Source of the DNA: RBG-16-66-20 sp049651845
Lineage (GTDB): Bacteria; Pseudomonadota; Gammaproteobacteria; Burkholderiales; SG8-39
DNA length: 14,128 nt
NCBI GenBank assembly: GCA_049651845.1
Contig: JBASCW010000114.1
Coordinates: 1-14,128 of the forward strand
Reading direction: 5' to 3'
The number at the start of each line of letters is the position of its first letter. Positions within the stretch are counted from its first letter, which is position 1. The position numbers and the translations under genes are program-made. Shown here in pieces: positions 1 through 7,350 of this stretch. Under the pieces are notes generated by a model. The model did not search any database, was not told the origin of the DNA, and saw only the letters and a list, made by a program, of their open reading frames with translations.

Positions 1-42
1 CCGGCGCTTCACCGCGGCCTCCACTTTGTTGTTGGTCTTCAT
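1..42 (-). CDS. Possible N-terminus of a transposase-type ORF (partial)
   Basis: An ATG at 42 on the minus strand opens a frame reading M-K-T-N-N-K-V-E-A-A-V-K-R-R before it leaves the window. A purine-rich GGGG lies a few bases upstream, a weak ribosome-binding site. The position, about 80 bp inside a presumed IS end, and the basic composition fit the first ORF of an insertion sequence. Fourteen residues are too few to assign a family, and this could be a chance frame. Confidence 0.2.
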   Translation of the reverse strand, partial: MKTNNKVEAAVKRR

Positions 43-121
43 GTCCAAACCCCGATGTTATGCCGACATCGGAATAACGCATGAAGTTGGATTCGGTTGT
101 CATGAGGTTACGTAATTCTCA
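1..121 (-). mobile_element. Probable insertion-sequence end interrupting glpT (partial, runs off the left edge)
   Basis: The reading frame of glpT stops matching an ABC ATPase at about base 121-126, and from there to base 1 the DNA is visibly richer in A+T than its surroundings. Read on the minus strand, the segment begins 5'-TGAGAATTACG, compatible with the TG terminus of many IS elements. It contains a palindromic patch: CCGATGT (52-58) pairs with ACATCGG (66-72), and GTTAT (57-61) pairs with ATAAC (74-78). Nested repeats of this kind are common near transposase-binding ends. A short open frame starts at 42 on the minus strand and leaves the window. No transposase domain is visible, so the IS family cannot be named. 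IS3 is conceivable, but that is a guess. An assembly join is the main alternative. Confidence 0.5.
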
Positions 122-279
122 ATAAGCAGCGTGGTCTTGCCGCAGCCCGAGGGCCCGAGCAGCGCATAGGCGCCGCCGCTTTCCCATGCCAGGTCGACTT
201 GTTTGAGCGCCCAGTCCTCATCGCGCGCCGGCGCCGCCGCGTAGCTGTGCCTGAGACCGTCCAGCCGAATGCGCGCCAT
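100..279 (-). pseudogene. glpT: Truncated second glycerol ABC transporter ATPase (GlpT), cut after Walker A
   Basis: The ATG at 279 lies 6 bp after the glpS stop. The frame encodes a normal ABC ATPase N-terminus with a complete Walker A, G-P-S-G-C-G-K-T-T-L-L (residues 42-52). It then diverges into I-E-N-Y-V-T-S and stops at 100-102, giving 59 residues against about 350 for the family. The Q-loop, LSGGQ signature, Walker B and the C-terminal regulatory domain are all missing. In GlpSTPQV-type glycerol importers GlpT is the ATPase with conventional motifs and pairs with the unusual GlpS, so its loss should disable ATP hydrolysis by the importer. The break coincides with the start of IS-like DNA. 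The missing 3' part may lie beyond the element, outside the window. The glpT name rests on adjacency to glpS. Confidence 0.75.
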
Positions 280-285
280 TCGCCC

Positions 286-1350
286 TCAGTCGCCGATGCG
301 TGCGCCGTCCGGGCCGAAAACCAGGCAGCGCTCGGTGTCGAGCTCGAAGCGCGCCGACTCGCCCACCGCGAAGCTGCATACGCCGTGCGACAGCGACACC
401 CAGGTCAGCCCGCCAAGATCGAAATGCACCACGCTTTCCGATCCGCTGATCTCGGCGATCAACACCCTGCACTCGACCTGCACGCCGCGCCCGGAACCCG
501 GCGCGGGCCGTATGTGATGCGGCCGCAGGCCGAGGATATAGCTGCCGTCGGGCAGCGAGCGCATCGCGCCCTGCGCCTCCCAGCCGATGTCCTGCGTGAG
601 CGCGATTCGATTGCCGAGCTTGCGCACTTCGGCCGTGTTGATCGGCGGATCGGAGAACGCACGCGCGGTCGTCAGGTCAGCCGGGCGGCGATACACCGCG
701 CCGGTCGGTCCATACTGCGTGACGCGCCCCTCGTGAACGGTCGCGGTGTACCCGCCGAGCAGCAGCGCCTCCGCAGGCTCGCTGGTTGCGTAGACCACCG
801 TCGCGTCCCGGCCGGAGAACAGCTTCGGCAATTCGTCGCGCATCGCCTCGCGCAGCTTGTAATCGAGGTTGGCGAGCGGCTCGTCGAGCAGCACCAGATC
901 GGCGTCCTTGACGAGCGCGCGCGCGAGCGCGGTGCGCTGCTGCTGGCCGCCCGACAGCTCGGCCGGCCTGCGCGCGAGGAAGGGCGCGATCTGCAGCAAG
1001 TTCGCCATGTCCTCAACCCGACGCCTGAGCTCGGCCTCACCGACGCGCGCGACGCGCAGCGGCGAGGCGATGTTCTCGAACACCGACAGGTTGGGGTAGT
1101 TGATGAACTGCTGGAACACCATCGCCACCCTGCGCTGCTGCACCGGCACCCCGGTCACATCGCGTCCGCCGAACCAGACTTGCCCGGCGCTCGGCGCGAC
1201 CAGCCCCGCCATGAGCTGCAGCAGAGTGGTCTTGCCCGCGAGCGTCGTGCCGAGCAGCACATTGAAGCCGCCGGGCTGCAGTTCGAGGTCCGTCTCGTGG
1301 ATGTGCGTCCGACCTTCGACTCGGCGGACGACGTTCTTGAGCGCTAGCAT
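286..1350 (-). CDS. glpS: Glycerol ABC transporter ATP-binding protein GlpS
   Basis: This is one of the two ATPases of a GlpSTPQV-type glycerol importer on the inner face of the cytoplasmic membrane. It has 354 residues from the ATG at 1350. A TTG at 1368 would add six residues but sits inside the upstream hairpin. Walker A is the unusual G-T-T-L-A-G-K-T-T (34-42), followed by the Q-loop region (V-F-Q-Q-F, 78-82), the signature L-S-G-G-Q-Q-Q-R (132-139) and Walker B with D-E-P-L-A-N-L-D (156-163). The switch position, normally T-H-D-Q, reads A-T-S-E-P with Ser190 instead of His. I recall the T-L-A-G-K Walker A and absent switch His as features of the GlpS group. A MalK-like regulatory domain fills the C-terminal third (for example G-L-R-P-H-H-I). 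No clear Shine-Dalgarno precedes the start. It lies downstream of glpV and 6 bp upstream of the truncated glpT. Confidence 0.85.
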   Translation of the reverse strand: MLALKNVVRRVEGRTHIHETDLELQPGGFNVLLGTTLAGKTTLLQLMAGLVAPSAGQVWFGGRDVTGVPVQQRRVAMVFQQFINYPNLSVFENIASPLRVARVGEAELRRRVEDMANLLQIAPFLARRPAELSGGQQQRTALARALVKDADLVLLDEPLANLDYKLREAMRDELPKLFSGRDATVVYATSEPAEALLLGGYTATVHEGRVTQYGPTGAVYRRPADLTTARAFSDPPINTAEVRKLGNRIALTQDIGWEAQGAMRSLPDGSYILGLRPHHIRPAPGSGRGVQVECRVLIAEISGSESVVHFDLGGLTWVSLSHGVCSFAVGESARFELDTERCLVFGPDGARIGD

Positions 1351-1367
1351 CGGCGGTGCACAACACA

Positions 1368-1392
1368 AACGGGGAGCCCATGGCTCCCCGTT
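1368..1392 (-). terminator. Perfect 11-bp hairpin between glpV and glpS (attenuator or mRNA-stabilising stem)
   Basis: AACGGGGAGCC (1368-1378) pairs perfectly with GGCTCCCCGTT (1382-1392) around a CAT loop. It starts 20 bp after the glpV stop. On the minus strand the stem is followed by TGTGTTGTG, T-rich but without a clean U-run, so full termination is unlikely. Partial termination or protection of the glpV message from 3' decay would give more binding protein than ATPase. Stems of this kind after binding-protein genes are a known pattern in ABC importer operons. Confidence 0.6.
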
Positions 1393-1411
1393 CGCGCGGC
1401 GACTTGCAGGG

Positions 1412-3163
<1,752 letters not shown>

Positions 3164-3184
3164 GACTCCTCCTTTTCCGCCGGA

Positions 3185-3212
3185 TTGTCCAACAGTGGAT
3201 TCATCGTATAAT
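3185..3212 (+). promoter_or_regulatory. Sigma70-like promoter of glpR-glpD-glpK
   Basis: On the plus strand there is a -35 box TTGTCC (3185-3190), a 16-bp spacer and a perfect -10 box TATAAT (3207-3212). The -10 box lies about 80 bp upstream of the glpR start. It overlaps the leftward glpV promoter head-on, so the two probably compete and share repression. Confidence 0.5.
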
Positions 3213-3232
3213 CGAAGATAAACGAATGTCAA
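3205..3232 (-). promoter_or_regulatory. Sigma70-like promoter of the glpV operon
   Basis: On the minus strand there is a perfect -35 box TTGACA (3232-3227), a 16-bp spacer and a -10 box TATACG (3210-3205). The -10 box lies about 40 bp upstream of the glpV ATG. The spacer is filled almost exactly by the direct repeat proposed as the GlpR operator, so bound repressor would block RNA polymerase. The assignment is by consensus only. Confidence 0.6.
3208..3226 (+). promoter_or_regulatory. Candidate GlpR operator: direct repeat ATAAWCGAA with 10-bp period
   Basis: ATAATCGAA (3208-3216) and ATAAACGAA (3218-3226) differ at one base and start exactly 10 bp, about one helical turn, apart. DeoR/GlpR-family repressors commonly recognise TTCG-type half-sites (CGAA on the other strand) in repeated arrangement. 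The repeat fills the spacer of the glpV promoter and overlaps the -10 of the opposing glpR promoter, the expected position for a glycerol-3-phosphate-relieved repressor controlling both operons, including its own gene. Confidence 0.6.
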
Positions 3233-3293
3233 TAGAAATTGCTAGGAAGGCAATACGCTGTAAAAGGAATGGATTAGAAGAAACGGAGGAGAA

Positions 3294-4094
3294 ATGCCAA
3301 TTCTCAGCCCCCGGCAAGCCGATATCGTCGCCCTGGCGCGCGCGAGCGGTCGCATCGACGTCGAGGCGCTGGCCAGCCATTTCGGGGTCACGCCGCAGAC
3401 CATCCGCAAGGACCTGAACGAGCTGTGCGACCGCGGCCTGCTGCAGCGCTATCACGGCGGCGCGATGCTGCCCTCGGGTGTCGCCAACCTCGACTACGAG
3501 GCGCGCCGCAAGCTCGCCACGGACGCCAAGCGCCGCATCGGCGAAAAGGCCGCCGCGCTGATTCCGAACGACTGTTCGCTGCTGATCAACATCGGCACGA
3601 CCACCGAGCAGGTGGCCATGGCGCTGCGCTCGCACCGCGACCTGATGGTGATCACCAACAACCTCAACGTGGTGAACATCCTGCAGGGCTGTACCGCGAT
3701 CGAGGTCATCGTCGCGGGCGGCGTGCTGCGCCATGCCGACGGCGGCATCGTCGGCGAGCCCGCGGTCGATTTCCTGCGCCAGTTCAAGGCCGACTACGCG
3801 ATCATCGGCGCCTCCGGCATCGACGAGGACGGCACGCTGCTCGACTACGACTACCGCGAGGTCGAAGTGTCGCGCAAGATCGTCGAGAGCAGCCGCCATG
3901 CGATTCTGGTCGCCGACAGCCTGAAATATGGCCGCTCGGCGCCCGTGCGCATCGGGCACGTATCCGACATCGACTACTTCGTCACCGACGCGCCGCCGCC
4001 GCCGCGCCTGCGCGGGGTGTGCGAGGAGCACAAGGTATCGGTCGAGATCGCGGCCGAAGCCGACGCCGGCGGCATGGGCCTGGCTGCGGCGTGA
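3294..4094 (+). CDS. glpR: DeoR-family glycerol-3-phosphate regulon repressor GlpR
   Basis: This is a cytoplasmic transcriptional repressor expected to release DNA when it binds glycerol-3-phosphate. The ATG at 3294 follows a strong GGAGGAGAA ribosome-binding site. It has 266 residues, slightly longer than the usual 250 or so because of a tail after the V-T-D-A-P-P-P-P stretch. The N-terminal winged helix-turn-helix spans about residues 5-60 (V-E-A-L-A-S-H-F-G-V-T-P-Q-T-I-R-K-D-L-N-E-L at 23-44). The DeoR sensor domain follows with N-I-G-T-T-T-E, V-I-T-N-N-L-N-V, V-I-V-A-G-G-V-L-R and the E-V-S-R-K-I-V-E-S-S block, then a V-A-D-S-L-K-Y-G motif. It is the first gene of the rightward glp operon, and its stop overlaps the GTG start of glpD. 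The candidate operator upstream suggests autoregulation and divergent control of glpV. Confidence 0.9.
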   Translation: MPILSPRQADIVALARASGRIDVEALASHFGVTPQTIRKDLNELCDRGLLQRYHGGAMLPSGVANLDYEARRKLATDAKRRIGEKAAALIPNDCSLLINIGTTTEQVAMALRSHRDLMVITNNLNVVNILQGCTAIEVIVAGGVLRHADGGIVGEPAVDFLRQFKADYAIIGASGIDEDGTLLDYDYREVEVSRKIVESSRHAILVADSLKYGRSAPVRIGHVSDIDYFVTDAPPPPRLRGVCEEHKVSVEIAAEADAGGMGLAAA

Positions 4095-5734
4095 CGCTCG
4101 AGGCCGGCCGCCAGGCGCACGGCACGGCGGCTGACCAGCCAACGCGATCCGACCTGCTGCGCTCGCTGCAGCGAACGCCCGAGCGCGACCTGGTGGTGAT
4201 CGGCGGCGGCGCCACCGGGCTCGGGGTCGCGCTCGACGCGGCCGCGCGCGGCTACTCGGTCGCGCTGGTGGAGGCGGAGGACTACGCGAAGGGCACTTCT
4301 TCGCGCGCGACCAAGCTGGTGCACGGCGGCGTGCGCTATCTTGCGCAGGGCAACATCGGCCTCGTGCACGAAGCCCTGCGCGAGCGCGCGATCCTGATGC
4401 GCAACGCGCCGCATCTGGTGCAGCCGCTGCCGTTCGTGCTGCCCGTATACGGCTGGAAGGGCCGCTGGCTCGACAAATGGTTCTATGGCGGCGGCCTCAT
4501 GGCCTACGACCTGCTCGCCGGCAAGTATCGCCAGGGCCATACCGAGTTTCTCGACGCCGCTTCGGCCCTGCGGGAAATCGAAGGGCTGATGGGTGATCGC
4601 CTGAGCGGCGCGGTGCGCTATTGGGACGCGCAGTTCGACGATGCCCGCCTCGCGCTCGCGCTCGCCCGCACGGCGATCGCCTACGGCGCGACCGCCGTCA
4701 ATCACTGCGCCGCGGTCGGGCTGGCGCACGAGGCCGGCCGCATCCGCGGTGTCGTCGTCGAAGACCGCGGGAACGGGCAGCGCCTCGAGTTGCGCAGCCG
4801 TTGCGTGATCAATGCCACCGGCGTATGGGTCGACGCGATCCGGCGCATGGACCGCCAGGCGGGCGCGGACCTCGTGGCGCCGAGCCAGGGCGTGCACATC
4901 GTCGTGAACCGGGAGTTTCTGCCGGGCGAGCACGCGATTCTGGTGCCCAGGACCGAAGACGGCAGGGTGCTGTTCGCGGTTCCCTGGTTCGGCAAGACGA
5001 TCCTGGGCACCACCGATACGCCCTGCAGCGCGCTCGCGCAGGAGCCCGAGCCGCTGCCGGAGGAGATCGATTTCATTCTGGGCGAGGCCGCGCGCATGCT
5101 CGCCAGGGCGCCGTCGCGCGCCGACATCCGTTCCCTCTGGGTGGGCCTGCGGCCGCTGGTCAGGCCGCCGGAAAAGGAAGCCGTCGAGACGAAATCGCTT
5201 TCGCGCGAGCATACGGTGCTGGTAGAGCGCTCCGGCCTGGTGACGGTGACGGGCGGCAAATGGACCACTTACCGGGCGATGGCCGAGGACGTGCTGGCGC
5301 ATTGCGCGGCGCGCGGACTGCTGCCGTTTCGGCCGGCCGGCGTGACCGCTTCGCTCGCGCTGGTGGGCGCGCCGCGAGAGGCCCGCCGCGCCCTGACCGG
5401 CCCGCCCGGGATGCACCTGTACGGCACCGAGGCGCCGCTGCTGCAGGACCTGCGGGGCGCGCAACGCGAGCTCGCGCCCGGCCTGACCGAGGCCATGGTG
5501 CGCTTCGCGGCGCGCTTCGAATACGCACGCACCGTGGAGGACGTGCTGGCGCGCCGCTCGCGCCTGCTGTTCCTCGACGCACGGGCGGCTGCGTCGGCCG
5601 CGCCGCGCGTCGGCGCGATCCTCGGCGAGGAGCTGGGCGACGGCTTCGACGCGGGCGGATCGGTGGCGGCTTTCGCCAATCTCGCATGCCGCTACAGCGT
5701 GGCCGCCGAGGCGGCAACGGCGGCACCACAGTAA
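4091..5734 (+). CDS. glpD: Aerobic glycerol-3-phosphate dehydrogenase GlpD (FAD-dependent)
   Basis: This membrane-associated flavoprotein oxidises sn-glycerol-3-phosphate to dihydroxyacetone phosphate and passes electrons to quinone. The frame is open upstream to 3425, but that part overlaps glpR and is a shadow. I choose GTG 4091, which overlaps the glpR TGA in a GTGA junction and gives 547 residues, close to the family length. No ATG lies near the N-terminus. The FAD dinucleotide fold begins D-L-V-V-I-G-G-G-A-T-G (33-43), followed by the GlpD hallmark S-S-R-A-T-K-L-V-H-G-G-V-R-Y-L. Further conserved blocks are I-N-A-T-G-V-W-V-D, P-S-Q-G-V-H-I-V-V, I-L-G-T-T-D-T-P, L-W-V-G-L-R-P-L-V and V-T-V-T-G-G-K-W-T-T-Y-R. 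The C-terminal DAO_C-type domain is present (E-Y-A-R-T-V-E-D-V-L-A-R-R-S-R). The upstream ribosome-binding site is weak, so translation probably relies on coupling to glpR. It lies 9 bp from glpK. Confidence 0.93.
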   Translation: MTLEAGRQAHGTAADQPTRSDLLRSLQRTPERDLVVIGGGATGLGVALDAAARGYSVALVEAEDYAKGTSSRATKLVHGGVRYLAQGNIGLVHEALRERAILMRNAPHLVQPLPFVLPVYGWKGRWLDKWFYGGGLMAYDLLAGKYRQGHTEFLDAASALREIEGLMGDRLSGAVRYWDAQFDDARLALALARTAIAYGATAVNHCAAVGLAHEAGRIRGVVVEDRGNGQRLELRSRCVINATGVWVDAIRRMDRQAGADLVAPSQGVHIVVNREFLPGEHAILVPRTEDGRVLFAVPWFGKTILGTTDTPCSALAQEPEPLPEEIDFILGEAARMLARAPSRADIRSLWVGLRPLVRPPEKEAVETKSLSREHTVLVERSGLVTVTGGKWTTYRAMAEDVLAHCAARGLLPFRPAGVTASLALVGAPREARRALTGPPGMHLYGTEAPLLQDLRGAQRELAPGLTEAMVRFAARFEYARTVEDVLARRSRLLFLDARAAASAAPRVGAILGEELGDGFDAGGSVAAFANLACRYSVAAEAATAAPQ

Positions 5735-5743
5735 GATAGCTGC

Positions 5744-7261
5744 ATGCGCCATGTCATCGCGCTCGACCAGGGCACGACGAGTTCCCGCGCCATCATCTTC
5801 GACCAAGCCGGCCGGGCGGTCGCCTCCGCGCAGCAGGAATTCAGGCAGCACTATCCCGAGCCCGGCTGGGTCGAGCACGATCCGGACGAAATCTGGCGCA
5901 CGCAGCGCGAAGTGGCGCGCGAAGCGCTGCGCAGCTCGGGCCTGAAGCCCGAGGACCTGGTCGCCTGCGGCATCGCCAACCAGCGCGAGACCACCGTGGT
6001 CTGGGACCGCCAGACCGGCACGCCGATCCACAACGCCATCGTCTGGCAGGACCGCCGCACCGCGGCGATGTGCGCCGAGCTCAAGGAAGTCGGCGCCGAG
6101 AGCCTGGTCACAGAGCGCACCGGGCTGGTGCTCGATCCGTATTTCTCCGGCACCAAGCTCGCCTGGATCCTCGACCAGGTGCCCGGCGCGCGCAGGCGCG
6201 CCGAGCTCGGCGAGCTCGCCTTCGGCACCATCGATACCTGGCTCGCCTGGAACCTGTCGCAGAGCCGCACCCACGTCACCGATCCGTCGAACGCGTCGCG
6301 CACGCTGCTGTTCAACATCCACATGGGCGACTGGGACCCGGAGCTGCTCAAGCTGTTGCGCGTGCCGCGCGCGATCCTGCCCGACGTCTACCCCTCGTCG
6401 CACGCGTTCGGCATGATCGCGCCCGCGGTGCTCGGCGTGCCGATCCCGGTCACCGGCATGGCCGGCGATCAGCAGGCGGCGCTGTTCGGCCAGGGCTGCC
6501 ACCAGGCCGGCATGGCGAAGAACACCTACGGCACCGGCTGCTTCCTGCTGATGCACACCGGAAAGCGCGTCGTGGCTTCGACCAACGGGTTGCTCGCGAC
6601 CGCGGCCGCGCAGCTCGGCCGCGCGGTGGATGCACGCGACGCCGACATGGAGTACGCGCTCGAGGGCAGCGTGTTCATCGGCGGCGCCGTCGTGCAGTGG
6701 CTGCGCGACGAGCTGCGCTTCTTCGACAAGTCCGAGCAGGTCGAGGCGCTCGCCGCGACGGTGCTCGACAACGGCGGGGTCTACGTCGTCCCGGCCTTCG
6801 CCGGGCTGGGCGCGCCGCACTGGGACCCGCACGCGCGCGGCGCCATCGTGGGCCTCACGCGCGGCTCCTCGCGCGCGCACATCGCGCGCGCGGCGCTCGA
6901 GTCCATCGCCTACCAGTGCGCCGACGTGCTCGAGGCGATGCAGAAAGACGCCGGCCAGGCGCTCAGCGAGCTGCGCGTCGACGGCGGCGCCGCCGCCAAC
7001 GACCTGCTCATGCAGTTCCAGGCAGACATCCTCGGCGTGCCGGTGGTGCGGCCCAGGGTGCTGGAGACCACCGCGCTCGGCGCCGCCTATCTGGCGGGGC
7101 TGCACACCGGCGTCTGGTCCTCGCGCGAGGAAATCGCGGCGCAGTGGCAGATGCAGCGCCGCTTCGAGCCGCGCATGGCGCGCGCGGAGGCCGCGGGGCT
7201 GCTCGCGCGCTGGCGCGAGGCCGTGAGCCGTTCGCGCCGCTGGACCTCTGACAATTCCTGA
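5744..7261 (+). CDS. glpK: Glycerol kinase GlpK
   Basis: This FGGY-family kinase phosphorylates glycerol with ATP to sn-glycerol-3-phosphate, the substrate of GlpD and the presumed inducer for GlpR. It has 505 residues, full length. The ATP-binding loop L-D-Q-G-T-T-S-S-R-A (7-16), N-Q-R-E-T-T (substrate-contacting Arg-Glu), W-Q-D-R-R-T, T-G-L-V-L-D-P-Y-F-S-G-T-K and F-G-T-I-D-T-W-L are all present. The second domain carries G-M-A-G-D-Q-Q-A-A-L-F-G-Q, N-T-Y-G-T-G-C-F, G-L-G-A-P-H-W-D and the FGGY signature region around A-L-E-S-I-A-Y-Q and V-D-G-G-A-A-A-N. No frameshift or missing catalytic residue is seen. It starts 9 bp after glpD with only a weak ribosome-binding site, so it should be expressed as part of glpRDK. 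No glpF facilitator is visible in the window. Confidence 0.95.
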   Translation: MRHVIALDQGTTSSRAIIFDQAGRAVASAQQEFRQHYPEPGWVEHDPDEIWRTQREVAREALRSSGLKPEDLVACGIANQRETTVVWDRQTGTPIHNAIVWQDRRTAAMCAELKEVGAESLVTERTGLVLDPYFSGTKLAWILDQVPGARRRAELGELAFGTIDTWLAWNLSQSRTHVTDPSNASRTLLFNIHMGDWDPELLKLLRVPRAILPDVYPSSHAFGMIAPAVLGVPIPVTGMAGDQQAALFGQGCHQAGMAKNTYGTGCFLLMHTGKRVVASTNGLLATAAAQLGRAVDARDADMEYALEGSVFIGGAVVQWLRDELRFFDKSEQVEALAATVLDNGGVYVVPAFAGLGAPHWDPHARGAIVGLTRGSSRAHIARAALESIAYQCADVLEAMQKDAGQALSELRVDGGAAANDLLMQFQADILGVPVVRPRVLETTALGAAYLAGLHTGVWSSREEIAAQWQMQRRFEPRMARAEAAGLLARWREAVSRSRRWTSDNS

Positions 7262-7350
7262 CCCGGCGCGCAGGACGATGGCATAAATCGGACGCGCGAG
7301 AAAGGAACCGGGCAGGCAATCCCGTCTACACTGCCGGCCACGCATCGGCC

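Noticed and set aside
3164..3232. A 23-residue N-terminal extension of GlpV
   Set aside because: It would be translated from the promoter/operator region; the ATG at 3163 has a strong ribosome-binding site and starts a proper signal peptide.
3425..4090. A 222-residue N-terminal extension of GlpD
   Set aside because: It overlaps the glpR coding region in another frame and is Arg/Pro-rich without homology; GTG 4091 in a GTGA junction gives a normal GlpD.
3974..7345. A 1123-codon open frame on the minus strand opposite glpD and glpK
   Set aside because: It is a GC-rich antisense shadow: composition is Arg/Ala/His/Gly-heavy with no domain, and the plus strand holds two unmistakable complete enzymes.
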